The position numbers and the translations under genes are program-made. A DNA stretch of 64,000 nucleotides from Pseudomonadota bacterium (GTDB taxonomy: Bacteria > Pseudomonadota > Gammaproteobacteria > Burkholderiales > Burkholderiaceae_E): assembly GCA_963204785.1 (NCBI GenBank), contig CAUJHG010000035.1, forward strand, positions 1 through 64,000. Reading direction: 5' to 3'. Below the pieces are notes generated by a model that searched no databases, was not told the DNA's origin, and was given only the letters and a program-made list of their open reading frames with translations. Shown here piece by piece: positions 1 through 7,842 of this stretch (its first letter is position 1; every line of letters begins with the position of its first letter).

Positions 1-322
1 CAGATTCAGCGGGCCGCTGCTGTCGAGCCAAGGCGGTAAGGTCGGAACGGACAGCCTCCTGGCCGCGGCAGTTCCCCTCCGGGTAGGCAATGCCGCGATC
101 CAACCGCTTGAACCGTCCGCGCGTAACCCGTTGATTTGAAAGGGTGCTGAACTGTGCCTTTGCGGACTCCGGGCCATTCGCGGAGAGCGAAGCCCGGGAG
201 AAGAATGGCCAGGAGAGAGCGAAAAGCGGCCGAGAACGGGCCAGACAGGCAACCGGCGAAGTCCGCAGGTGTCCGCATGAACCCGCGCAAACACGCGGGA
301 ACTGTCGGCAACAGACGAGAAA
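1..322. other. Leading stretch with no recognisable gene
   Basis: About 320 bases lie downstream of the tmRNA terminator, at the window edge. The ORFs here (6-392 minus, 144-335 and 154-534 plus) do not resemble a known protein, and two of them run into the tmRNA gene, so I do not call them. A 6-bp GC hairpin (CCCGCG/CGCGGG, about 292-309) is the only structure seen. The 3' end of tmRNA genes is a common integration site, but no integrase or attachment repeat is visible. Confidence 0.5.
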
Positions 323-350
323 AAGCCCCAACTGAGAACAGTTGGGGCTT
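323..350 (-). terminator. Rho-independent terminator of ssrA
   Basis: A perfect 12-bp stem (AAGCCCCAACTG / CAGTTGGGGCTT) with a 4-nt AGAA loop begins 7 nt beyond the mature tmRNA 3' end. On the minus strand it is followed by a short T-run (TTTTTCTC). It fits an intrinsic terminator for the minus-strand tmRNA gene. Confidence 0.9.
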
Positions 351-356
351 CAATAG

Positions 357-721
357 TGGTGGAGCCGGCGGGAATCGAACCCGCGTCCGCAAGTCCTCTA
401 CGACCAGTTCTACATGCTTAGTCGATCTATTTGGGTCTCGATGCGGACTTAGCCGGTCGACAGGCCGGTACGCACCCAGTCACCTACTTTTTAGCTCTCC
501 GACAAGTGACCCGCCGGAGCACGATCCGATGTGAATGACACTGCCGCTCCCTTGCGGGAACCCGGGCCATCGGAAACCCGGTGCAGTGGCTTAGGCCTTA
601 AGCGGCCAGAGCGAAACGCTCGTCGTTGGCGTTTGTGGTTTTGCCAATGGATTAACGAGGAAAAGGCGCCTCGGCATGCCCTGTGCCGCTTCGCTACCCA
701 CGTCGAAACCAGGTCGGCCCC
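357..721 (-). ncRNA. ssrA: Transfer-messenger RNA (tmRNA)
   Basis: tmRNA rescues ribosomes stalled on broken messages, working with SmpB. It acts first like alanyl-tRNA and then as a template for a degradation tag. The minus strand reads GGGGCCGACCTGGTTTCGAC at the 5' end and GCCGGCTCCACCA at the 3' end; these pair as the acceptor stem. The T-arm (TTCGAATCCCGCC type) is also clear. The tag frame (598-630) reads GCC AAC GAC GAG CGT TTC GCT CTG GCC GCT TAA, giving ANDERFALAA, with the usual LAA end recognised by ClpXP. The length of about 365 nt is normal for a one-piece tmRNA. The 5' end is inferred from acceptor pairing and could be off by a base or two. Confidence 0.96.
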
Positions 722-786
722 GGAATTCGGTTCGTGCTGCAGTGTTGCTGCGCAAGTGGCGCGGTCGACTTCCGCGCTGAAACCCA

Positions 787-812
787 ATTATAGGCATGTT
801 TCGGAATTTCAA
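787..812 (-). promoter_or_regulatory. Sigma-70 promoter of ssrA
   Basis: On the minus strand a perfect TATAAT (787-792) lies about 66 nt before the mature tmRNA 5' end. Upstream is TTGAAA (807-812), but the spacer is only 14 nt; shifting the -35 to CCCTTG gives 17 nt. The AT-rich patch stands out in this GC-rich DNA. Transcription would begin near 780, so a leader of roughly 60 nt would have to be processed off. Confidence 0.65.
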
Positions 813-823
813 GGGGCCGGTGA

Positions 824-2698
824 TCAGAACCAGCCGGTGACCCCGACCCCGACGTACCGGCGCCAGTACCCTTCGCCGCCACTGGCCACCCCCATCGAGC
901 CGCCCGAGCCGCCCGCATAGGCGTGCACGCGCAGCGAGCGATGCAGGTCGTAGCCGGCGGAGAGCTCCCACAGGTTCGGGTGCCCGCTGCTGCGCTGGCC
1001 CCAGCCGTCCTCCTCGCGAGCGATGCCCAGGCCGAGCTTCAGGGTGAAGTCCCAGGGCCGGGCTTCATGGCCGAGGGCCAGGTACGCGCGCGCCTCGCGA
1101 TAGCTGCGCGGGTTCCAGTAGCCCCGGGCCGGGCGCGTCGCGGAGCTCGGGTCGGAGCTGCGGAAGGCCATCGCTTCGACGCCCACGACCACCTTGGGCT
1201 GCGAGCGCAGCTGGTGGTCTGCGCGCAGGTTCAGGCGGGTGCGCTGGTTGCCGTCGTCGAACCGCAGTCCCGCAAGGGCGGCGGAGATCGAGGAGGCGGG
1301 CTGCCAGCGCCAACGCGCGCCGACCGACGCGACGTCGACCGTGACCCGATTCGCAACTGCGAGCGGAGTCTCGGCCACCTCGCGTCCGAGTTCACCGTCC
1401 ACCCGCAGGGCGTCCGTGGGCAGCCAGTGGGCGCGCGCGGCGCCGGTCACCGGGTGCCAGTCGCCGTAGCGGTTGGCCTGCACCGTGAGGCCCACCCAGG
1501 CCGGGCCGCGATCGGCGGGCGTGCCGATCGCCTCGGCGTCGCTTGCGAGCCGGGTGCGCCAGGTGAGACCGAGGCGCTCGCCGCGGGCGGCGCGGGTCGG
1601 TTCGGTGAGGTCCACCCAACGCGCGGCGAGCTCCACGCTGCTCGCCTGCGTCGGCCGCCAGCCGGCGGAGGCGGTGGTGGTGCGCGTGTCGAGCCGGTCG
1701 CGGTCGGTGGCGAACTCGACGCTGGCATCGGCCCAGGACTGCAGCTCCCGCCCGGTGCGGTGATCGCGCAGCCAGCGGGCTTCGGGATGCTCGAGCCCAT
1801 CGAGCGCGGCGTGCGCGAGCCGGTCGTAGCCTGCCCAGCGCAGGGCGCGGGCGTGATCGATGCGCGCGTCGACCGGGGCTTGCAGACCGGCGGAGCGGTC
1901 GCGGGCGAAGCCGTCGCGGTAGGCGGCCACCGCTTCGCGATGCCGCCCGGCGAAGTTGCGGGCCTGGGCCAGTCCGTAGCGGCTTGCGCGGTCGCCGGGA
2001 TCCTCGCGCAGCAGCTGCTCGTAGGCGGCGATCGCCTCGTCGTACCGGTCCATCCAGGCCAGGGTCTGCGCCCTGGCGCGTGCGATCCTGCTGTCCGCCG
2101 GGCGCAGGGCGTGCGCACGTTCGTAGGCCTGCAGGGCCTCGGCGAGGCGGCCGTCGTTGCGGCGGGCCTGCGCGAGCCCATCCCAGGCGTCGAAGCCGTC
2201 GTCGCCGCCCGCGAAGGCGGCCGGGTGTGCGCTGACCTCCAGGAACAGCGGTTCGGCGCGGGCGGGCTCGCCGGCCCACAGCGTCTGCCAGGCCAGCGAC
2301 AGCAGCACGTCGGGACGGCGCGACGGCGCCAGCTCGAGGACCCTGCGATAGCGTTCGGCGGCGTCGGCATTGCGGTCGGCGAAGCCGTGCACGCGCGCCG
2401 ACTCGATCAGGAGGTCGACGTCCCCGGGGGCGGCGGCTTCGAGCGCCCGCCAGCGGGGCAGGGCGTCGGCCCAGTCGCGGCGCTCGGTGGCTGCGCGCGC
2501 CATCGCGCGCATCGCGCCCAGGTCGCGGTCCTCATCCGCTACGCCCTGCGCAGATCTCGGCTCAGCCGCAGGCGCCGCCTGGGCAAGCGCGGTTCCGGGC
2601 GTGGCAAGCGCGGCCAGCCCGAGCGAAAGCGCCGCCGCGAGGACAGCTCCGTGATGCGCGGGGATCGCCCGCTGGCGGTCCGTCTGGCGAGGCCTCAT
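824..2698 (-). CDS. pgaA: PgaA-like outer-membrane polysaccharide export porin with TPR domain
   Basis: By analogy with PgaA this exports poly-N-acetylglucosamine or a related polymer across the outer membrane. The 624-residue product begins with a basic stretch and a signal peptide (cleavage near residue 39, after a TALA motif). Tetratricopeptide-type helical repeats cover roughly 55-290. The C-terminal half is rich in alternating residues typical of a beta-barrel and ends in the aromatic ...VTGWF, the usual outer-membrane assembly signature. It is shorter than E. coli PgaA (about 800 residues). The ATG overlaps the stop of the glycosyltransferase gene (ATGA), so the start is well supported; the longer ORF to 4006 is a shadow of that gene. 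The polymer identity is inferred, not shown. Confidence 0.78.
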   Translation of the reverse strand: MRPRQTDRQRAIPAHHGAVLAAALSLGLAALATPGTALAQAAPAAEPRSAQGVADEDRDLGAMRAMARAATERRDWADALPRWRALEAAAPGDVDLLIESARVHGFADRNADAAERYRRVLELAPSRRPDVLLSLAWQTLWAGEPARAEPLFLEVSAHPAAFAGGDDGFDAWDGLAQARRNDGRLAEALQAYERAHALRPADSRIARARAQTLAWMDRYDEAIAAYEQLLREDPGDRASRYGLAQARNFAGRHREAVAAYRDGFARDRSAGLQAPVDARIDHARALRWAGYDRLAHAALDGLEHPEARWLRDHRTGRELQSWADASVEFATDRDRLDTRTTTASAGWRPTQASSVELAARWVDLTEPTRAARGERLGLTWRTRLASDAEAIGTPADRGPAWVGLTVQANRYGDWHPVTGAARAHWLPTDALRVDGELGREVAETPLAVANRVTVDVASVGARWRWQPASSISAALAGLRFDDGNQRTRLNLRADHQLRSQPKVVVGVEAMAFRSSDPSSATRPARGYWNPRSYREARAYLALGHEARPWDFTLKLGLGIAREEDGWGQRSSGHPNLWELSAGYDLHRSLRVHAYAGGSGGSMGVASGGEGYWRRYVGVGVTGWF

Positions 2699-3957
2699 GC
2701 TGCCGACCCGGTGCGTTGCGTGTTCCAGCGCACCGGTGTGCGCGTCGGTCTGCGGAACAGCCAGTGCAGCGACAGCACCGTGCCCAGCGACAGGAACATC
2801 CAGTAGACGATCGGGTACCAGACCGCGTAGGGCAGCATCGCGAGGATCGAGCGGTCGTAGCGGCGGTCGATCAGGGTGCCGATGCTCAGCTGCGCCAGGC
2901 ACAGGGTCCCGATCGTCATGCCCCACAGGTTGGGGATCGGCGAGGCGCCCACCGGGGGCAGGCCCGCGGCCCAGGAGACGGTCCAGATCGTGGTCAGGAC
3001 GACGAAGCAGAGCGCCCAAAGTGTGGAGAGCGAGGATTCCACGTACACCGGCCACATGCGCCGGTACTTCCAGTGCGCCATCACGTCGCGGTGCTTGTGC
3101 AGCACCTGCATCAGTCCGCGCGCCCAGCGCAGCCGCTGCTTCCACAGGCCGCGGTAGCTCGCGGGCACGGTCATCCAGCACACGGCGCGCGGCTCGTAGC
3201 GCACGTCGTAGAACCGCTTCTGGAGCTTCCAGGTGAGCTCGATGTCCTCGGTGGGCATCTCCGGGCTGAAGCCGCCCACGTCGAGCAGCGCGCTGCGCCG
3301 GAACGCGGCCACCACGCCGGAGACCGTGACGATGCGGCCCCAGATCCGCTGCGAGCGGCGCAGCAGGCTGACGATCGAAGAGAACTCGATCGACTGGAGC
3401 CGCGCGAGGAAGGTGCTGGTGTTGCGCACCCGCGGGTTGCCGGTGACCGCGGCCACGCGCGCCGACGCGAAGTGCGGCGCCATCTGCCGCAGCAGGTCCG
3501 GCTCGGGCTCGGCATCGGCGTCCAGGATCAGCACGATCTCGCCGCGCGCCAGGGGCAGCGCGTCGTTCAGGGCCATCGCCTTGCCCTCGTTGGCCAGCTT
3601 GCGCACCACCCGCAGCTTCGCGTCCTCGCCCAGCTCCGCGAGCGCCGCGACGGTGCCGTCGGTCGAGCCGTCGTCGACGACGATCACCTCGAAGTCCGGG
3701 TAGTCCATGGCGAGCATCGCGCGCACCGAGCGCGCGATCACTGCCTCCTCGTTGTGCGCGGGCACCAGCACGCTGGCGGCGGGGAGGAGACCCGGCTGGG
3801 CGTCGACTTCGCGACCGGGGCGTTCCCAGCGCACGCGGAACATGAGCGCCGTGGTGATCCAGAGGATGCTGGTCGCGATCGGGTAGGCCGCGAAATAGAT
3901 CAGCGCCGCCTGGTAGACGATCGAGTGCTGCAGAACGGACAGGAACTCGGTGAGCAT
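2695..3957 (-). CDS. pgaC: PgaC-like processive family 2 glycosyltransferase
   Basis: Inner-membrane synthase that would polymerise a beta-linked polysaccharide, most likely poly-beta-1,6-GlcNAc, from a nucleotide sugar. The 420-residue protein has an N-terminal membrane segment (about 14-40), a cytosolic GT-A domain and C-terminal membrane segments (about 300-405). The full processive GT2 motif set is present: VVDDGS (about 93-98), DAD (about 145), TED (about 236) and QRLRW (about 274-278). It starts one base into the stop of the PgaD-like gene (TGATG) and overlaps the PgaA-like gene by 4 nt, so synthesis of the complex is coupled. Hyaluronan- or cellulose-type synthases share these motifs, so the substrate rests mainly on the neighbours. 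Confidence 0.85.
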   Translation of the reverse strand: MLTEFLSVLQHSIVYQAALIYFAAYPIATSILWITTALMFRVRWERPGREVDAQPGLLPAASVLVPAHNEEAVIARSVRAMLAMDYPDFEVIVVDDGSTDGTVAALAELGEDAKLRVVRKLANEGKAMALNDALPLARGEIVLILDADAEPEPDLLRQMAPHFASARVAAVTGNPRVRNTSTFLARLQSIEFSSIVSLLRRSQRIWGRIVTVSGVVAAFRRSALLDVGGFSPEMPTEDIELTWKLQKRFYDVRYEPRAVCWMTVPASYRGLWKQRLRWARGLMQVLHKHRDVMAHWKYRRMWPVYVESSLSTLWALCFVVLTTIWTVSWAAGLPPVGASPIPNLWGMTIGTLCLAQLSIGTLIDRRYDRSILAMLPYAVWYPIVYWMFLSLGTVLSLHWLFRRPTRTPVRWNTQRTGSAA

Positions 3958-4436
3958 CAGCCGGTGCTCCGCGTGAGGGTTCTGGTGGGGGCGCCGCCGT
4001 TGCCACCGTTGTGCAGACCGTGCGCCGTCGATCCCTCTTTGGCCATCCGATAGACCTTGCGCTCGCCGTCGAGCTCCACGGTGATCAGGCGCGCGTGCGC
4101 GAGCGCAGGCCAGTCCGCGACCACCTCGCGTCCGTTCCAGTCGCGCGGGTAGCTCTCGTCGATCCTCGGAACACCGGTGCGTGCGCCCTTGCGCCGATGG
4201 ATGCCGAGGTTGTGCAGGATCCAGGCGATCGTGATCGTCGGCAGCACCACCAGGGAACCGACGATCAGCCAGGACAGCGCCTCGCTGTCCCAGGGGCGGC
4301 CGAGCACCTCCAGCCAGCCCCAGACGAACAGCGCCCAGCCCGCGACGACCACCACCGTGTGGGCGAGACGCTGGGGCCAGCCGGACAGACTGGCTGCGCG
4401 CGTGCGCGCGCCCGGATCGATCGTCGCCTGGCTCAC
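3957..4436 (-). CDS. pgaD: PgaD-like small membrane partner of the polysaccharide synthase
   Basis: A 159-residue protein with two strong membrane helices separated by a short polar turn (VVVVAGWALFVWGW and a second around WLIVGSLVVLPTITIAWIL), followed by a basic cytosolic tail. PgaD proteins have this layout and assist PgaC activity, in E. coli under c-di-GMP control. I chose the GTG start that overlaps the upstream stop (GTGA); the ORF-track start further upstream would add an implausible Arg/Ala-rich leader. Sequence similarity to PgaD is weak by eye; the call depends on the helices, the aromatic-rich second half and the position directly before pgaC. Confidence 0.65.
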   Translation of the reverse strand: MSQATIDPGARTRAASLSGWPQRLAHTVVVVAGWALFVWGWLEVLGRPWDSEALSWLIVGSLVVLPTITIAWILHNLGIHRRKGARTGVPRIDESYPRDWNGREVVADWPALAHARLITVELDGERKVYRMAKEGSTAHGLHNGGNGGAPTRTLTRSTG

Positions 4437-5344
4437 GCCTGGCGGTTCCGCTGCCTGCGCGTGGCGGCCGCGAGCGCGACGGCGCCGATCGCCAGGACGC
4501 CGGCGGTCGCGGGCACCGGGACCGGCCTGGGGTCGTTCACCAGGTGCTCGGTCGGCACGGTCAGCCACTCGCCGTCGCCCTGGCGCCAGGCGAGGTTTAC
4601 CACGCCGACCTCGAGGCGATCATAGGTGCCGAGCTCGAAGCGGTACAGCCCGGTGCCGAGCAGCAGGTCCTCGTCGAAGCCGAGCCGGTCGCGCGCGCTC
4701 AGGAAGTCCGAGGAGATCTCCAGTGGCGTGGCGTCGGCGCCCCAGATGCGCAGGAAGAAGCCGTCGTCGTAGAGCACCCCGAAGTTGTAGCTGCCGGGAT
4801 CGGTGATCCGCAGGTAGCCGGTGTAGTGCGAGGTCCAGTTGTCCTGGGGACCGCTGGTGCCCGCGAAGAGGGCGCCGGGGAGCGCACCGACCGTGCCCCA
4901 GCCCGAGTAGCCGGCGCTTGCATACTCGGCGTCGGAGTGGTCGATCGTGGCGACAACTCCGCTCCAGCCCTGCACCGGCAGGGTCGATCCGGCAGCATTG
5001 ATCGCCGCCCAGTCGGCGAGTCCCCAGATTCCGGTGCCCCAGCCGTATTCGCCGATCCGCTGGAAGCCCGCTCCCGGACTGTTGGAATACTCGCCGACGC
5101 CCGGCTCGATCTCCTTCCAGTACACCGAGGTCCCGGTCCAGTTGCCGTCGATGCGCAGGAAGCTCGCGTTCGCGCCGGTGCCGGCAGCGAACTGCCCGGC
5201 CATCAGGGGGTCGAGCGTGATCGCGGCCTGTGCCGCGGGCACGGCGAGCAGTGCCGAGAGGGCTGTCAGTGCCAGGGCCGCCATCGAGCGCGCAGGATGC
5301 CCAGCGGCGTGCCGGATCGTCTTCCGGTTCTGTTTCATGTTCAT
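4433..5344 (-). CDS. Secreted PA14-like protein with PEP-CTERM-type sorting tail
   Basis: A 303-residue exported protein. A signal peptide covers about 1-40 (ends VPAAQA). The middle has a PA14-like lectin fold signature near residues 175-215 (YTGYLRITDPGSYNFGV followed by DDGFFLRI), which in other proteins binds carbohydrate. The last 29 residues form a sorting tail: VPVPA, a hydrophobic helix, then TRRQRNR, resembling PEP-CTERM/VPLPA-CTERM exosortase substrates. The ATG at 5344 has a good AAGGTGG Shine-Dalgarno 5-6 nt upstream; the upstream ATG in the ORF track lacks one. It is the first gene of the operon and is coupled to the PgaD-like gene by GTGA. No exosortase gene is in the window. 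The role is inferred: a surface protein associated with the exopolysaccharide. Confidence 0.72.
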   Translation of the reverse strand: MNMKQNRKTIRHAAGHPARSMAALALTALSALLAVPAAQAAITLDPLMAGQFAAGTGANASFLRIDGNWTGTSVYWKEIEPGVGEYSNSPGAGFQRIGEYGWGTGIWGLADWAAINAAGSTLPVQGWSGVVATIDHSDAEYASAGYSGWGTVGALPGALFAGTSGPQDNWTSHYTGYLRITDPGSYNFGVLYDDGFFLRIWGADATPLEISSDFLSARDRLGFDEDLLLGTGLYRFELGTYDRLEVGVVNLAWRQGDGEWLTVPTEHLVNDPRPVPVPATAGVLAIGAVALAAATRRQRNRQA

Positions 5345-5384
5345 TCGTCCACCTTGTTTCGCCTGTTCCGAGGCCTTCGTCGGG

Positions 5385-5400
5385 GCACTCATGAGAGTGC
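5385..5400. repeat. Short inverted repeat upstream of the exopolysaccharide operon
   Basis: GCACTC-ATGA-GAGTGC, a perfect 6-bp inverted repeat, lies about 40 nt before the start of the PEP-CTERM gene. It could be an operator or leader hairpin. No convincing sigma-70 or sigma-54 promoter was found in the 240-nt gap. Confidence 0.3.
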
Positions 5401-5556
5401 TGCAAGTCTAGGCATGGAGGCAGACGGACAGCAGCGACTTCGTCACGCAAACGCCAAGATCGTTCTGCGCACGCGTGAGATCCTGCACGAAGGGAACACA
5501 ACGAGGACGGGCCGCCCGATGGGCGACGTGGGACGGGCGATGGGCGCTGTCGCCGC

Positions 5557-5574
5557 CCGCGTCAGTCGACGCGG
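5557..5574 (-). terminator. Possible hairpin terminator of gph
   Basis: CCGCGTC-AGTC-GACGCGG, a perfect 7-bp stem 13 nt beyond the gph stop codon. There is no U-tract, so intrinsic termination is uncertain. Confidence 0.35.
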
Positions 5575-5586
5575 TGCGAAGGCTGC

Positions 5587-6279
5587 TCAGAGCGGCAGCA
5601 GCTCCAGCAACTGCAGCGGACTTGCGATCAGGTGGTCTGCGCCCCAATGCTCGGGCCGAGAGGCTTCGCCGCAGAAACCGTAGGCCGCCGCCACCGTGAT
5701 CATCCCGGCGGCCTGTCCGGCGAGGACGTCGCGCTCGTCGTCGCCGACGTAGATCGAGCGCGCCGGATCGACCCCGGCCAGGCGCGCCGCGTACAGCAAG
5801 GGCTCCGGGTGTGGCTTCGCGTGCGGGGTGGTGTCGCCGCCCACCGCGGTTGCGGAGCGCTCCAGTACGCCGAGCGCCGCCAGGATCGGACGCACGAAAC
5901 GCTCCACCTTGTTGCTGACCACGCCCCAGGTCACGCCGCGCCGCTCCAGCGTCTCGATCACCAGCTCCATGCCCTCGAAAAGGCGCGTGTGCACGCAGAT
6001 TGCAGCCTCGTAGCGACCGAGGAACTCATCGCGCAGCATGTCGAAACCGGGGTCTCCTGGCGATACGCCCAGCCCGTGGCCGAGCAGGCCCCGCGCGCCG
6101 GCCGATGCATAGGGGCGCAGCGCCTCCAGGGGCAGCGGCTCCAGCCCGCGTTCGAGGCGCAAGGCGTTCACCGGCGCGGCGAGGTCCGCCGCAGTGTCGG
6201 CCAGCGTGCCGTCGAGGTCGAAGAACACCGCCTGGGGCAGCGCGCGTACCGTCGTCGCCGTTGCCTGCCGTGCGCTCAC
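5587..6279 (-). CDS. gph: Phosphoglycolate phosphatase, HAD family
   Basis: Hydrolyses 2-phosphoglycolate, salvaging a toxic by-product of DNA repair and photorespiration-like reactions, in the cytosol. The 230-residue protein shows the HAD motifs in order: [11 protein letters not shown] near the N terminus (nucleophile Asp), VVSNK in the middle, and YVGDDERD toward the C terminus. The GTG start overlaps the ubiG stop (GTGA), giving tight coupling. The ubiG-gph pair is a classic betaproteobacterial arrangement. Related HADs act on other small phosphates, so the exact substrate is by family and synteny. Confidence 0.88.
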   Translation of the reverse strand: MSARQATATTVRALPQAVFFDLDGTLADTAADLAAPVNALRLERGLEPLPLEALRPYASAGARGLLGHGLGVSPGDPGFDMLRDEFLGRYEAAICVHTRLFEGMELVIETLERRGVTWGVVSNKVERFVRPILAALGVLERSATAVGGDTTPHAKPHPEPLLYAARLAGVDPARSIYVGDDERDVLAGQAAGMITVAAAYGFCGEASRPEHWGADHLIASPLQLLELLPL

Positions 6280-7007
6280 AGCGGCCGTCGCAATGCAAGC
6301 ATGTAGTTGACGCTCACGTCGCCTGGAACGAGCCGGTACGCACGGGTGATCGGGTTGTAGGTCATCCCGGTCATCCCTGCAGGCTCGAGGCCGTGGCGGC
6401 GGGAGAAGCTCAACAGCTCCGAGGGTCTGATGAACTTCTCGAAGGCGTGGGTGCCGCGCGGCAGCAGGTTCAGCAGGTATTCGGCGCCCACGATCGCGAA
6501 CAGGAAGGCTTTCGGATTGCGGCTGATCGTCGAGAAGAAGACCCAGCCCCCGGGGCGCACCAGCGCAGCGCAGGCGCCGACCACCGAGGAGGGATCGGGC
6601 ACGTGCTCGAGCATTTCCATGCACGTGACGACGTCGTAGGCCGCCGGCTCGCGCGCAGCCAGCTCCTCGACGGCGACCCGCTCGTAGGCGACCTGCACGC
6701 CGCTCTCCAGGCCGTGGAGCTTCGCGACCTCGAGCGCCTTCTCGCCGAGATCGATTCCGGTGACCCGTGCGCCGCGTTGCGCCATCGACTCGGCCAGGAT
6801 GCCGCCGCCGCATCCGACGTCGAGCACGCGCTTGTCGGCCAGCTTCGCGAGCCCGTCGATCCAGCCCAGGCGAAGCGGATTGATCTCGTGCAGCGGCCGG
6901 AACTCCGAGCCTGGATCCCACCAGCGGCTGGCCAGTGCCTGGAACTTGGCGAGTTCTGCCTGATCGACGTTGCGAGCAGAAGCCGGGTCTCGGATGGGTT
7001 GGGGCAT
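6276..7007 (-). CDS. ubiG: Ubiquinone biosynthesis O-methyltransferase
   Basis: Performs both SAM-dependent O-methylations in ubiquinone synthesis, in the cytosol at the membrane surface. The 243-residue protein carries the UbiG N-terminal block ([16 protein letters not shown]), the SAM motif [13 protein letters not shown] (residues about 61-73) and the downstream [10 protein letters not shown] segment. Length matches the family. It follows ompA after a terminator and is fused translationally to gph. ubiA, another gene of the pathway, lies at 24 kb. Confidence 0.95.
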   Translation of the reverse strand: MPQPIRDPASARNVDQAELAKFQALASRWWDPGSEFRPLHEINPLRLGWIDGLAKLADKRVLDVGCGGGILAESMAQRGARVTGIDLGEKALEVAKLHGLESGVQVAYERVAVEELAAREPAAYDVVTCMEMLEHVPDPSSVVGACAALVRPGGWVFFSTISRNPKAFLFAIVGAEYLLNLLPRGTHAFEKFIRPSELLSFSRRHGLEPAGMTGMTYNPITRAYRLVPGDVSVNYMLALRRPL

Positions 7008-7065
7008 CGGTGGTGCTTGCTTGGGCAGGAGGCGGGCCGCCTATTCTACGGGCTGCCCGAAATGA

Positions 7066-7092
7066 GAAAGCCCCGCACGCGGCGGGGCTTTC
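7066..7092 (-). terminator. Rho-independent terminator of ompA
   Basis: An 11-bp perfect stem (GAAAGCCCCGC / GCGGGGCTTTC) with a 5-nt loop lies 20 nt after the ompA stop. On the minus strand it is followed by TCATTTC. It separates ompA from ubiG. Confidence 0.85.
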
Positions 7093-7111
7093 CTGGCGCA
7101 GCGGCGAAGGC

Positions 7112-7789
7112 TTATTTCTTCGCGCGCGTGCCGACCACTTCGATCTCCACGCGACGGTTCTTCGCGCGGCCTGCAGCGGTCTTGTTGTCGGCGACCGGCT
7201 GCTTCTCACCCTTGCCTTCGGTGTAGATGCGGTTGGCCTCGACGCCCTTGCTCACCAGGTAGCCCTTGACGGCTTCGGCACGACGGACCGACAGGCGCTG
7301 GTTGTACTGGTCGGTACCGATGCTGTCGGTGTGGCCGACCGCGATGATCACCTCGAGGGTGATGTCCTTCAGCTTGCCGGTCAGGTCATCCAGCTTGGCC
7401 TTGCCTTCGGGCTTCAGGACCGACTTGTCGAAGTCGAAGAAGGCGTCTGCCGCGAAGGTGACCTTTTCGCTGGTCGGGGCCGGCGCGGGCTTCGGCGCGG
7501 GTGCCGGAGCCGGAGCGGGTGCCGGGGCCGGAGCGGGACGAGCGGCCGCCGGTGCCGGAGCCTTGGGCAGGAGGTCGTCGTCGCAGCCCTTGATCGCGTT
7601 GGCAGGCGCGAAGTAGCCGGTACGCCAGCACAGCCCGAACCCGCTCTTGACGACGTTCGTGCCGGCCTGGGTGTCATTGCTGATCACATAGCCGCTGTTC
7701 TTGGGATCGGCGACTTGCGCGGAAGCCACCGACGAGGCTGCGAGCAGCGCTGCGGCGACCAGGGAAGACAGAGCGACCGGTTTGTTCAT
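7112..7789 (-). CDS. ompA: OmpA-family outer-membrane / peptidoglycan-binding protein
   Basis: A 225-residue exported protein that links the outer membrane to peptidoglycan. A signal peptide (about 1-24, ASSVASA end) is followed by a short region with two cysteines, a repetitive Ala-Pro linker (about 75-105) and a C-terminal OmpA domain with the diagnostic VGHTDSIGTDQYNQRLSVRR segment. It lacks the eight-stranded barrel of E. coli OmpA, as in other betaproteobacterial short OmpA proteins. The ATG has a strong GAGGAG Shine-Dalgarno. It is likely monocistronic: its own terminator follows. Confidence 0.93.
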   Translation of the reverse strand: MNKPVALSSLVAAALLAASSVASAQVADPKNSGYVISNDTQAGTNVVKSGFGLCWRTGYFAPANAIKGCDDDLLPKAPAPAAARPAPAPAPAPAPAPAPKPAPAPTSEKVTFAADAFFDFDKSVLKPEGKAKLDDLTGKLKDITLEVIIAVGHTDSIGTDQYNQRLSVRRAEAVKGYLVSKGVEANRIYTEGKGEKQPVADNKTAAGRAKNRRVEIEVVGTRAKK

Positions 7790-7842
7790 GTTTCTCCTCA
7801 CGGTAGAACGAATCTTGGAAGCGGAGCCGACCCTGCGCCGGA

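Noticed and set aside
1-356. Integrative element or attachment site at the tmRNA 3' end
   Set aside because: tmRNA genes are common integration sites, but no integrase, no duplicated tmRNA end and no phage gene is visible in the window.
824-4006. Single 1060-residue protein covering pgaA and pgaC
   Set aside because: The N-terminal 436 residues are an out-of-frame shadow of the glycosyltransferase; the real gene starts at 2698.
7480-7560. Repeat-like tract of GCCGGAGC units
   Set aside because: It encodes the Ala-Pro linker of OmpA; an ordinary low-complexity linker, not a mobile or CRISPR repeat.
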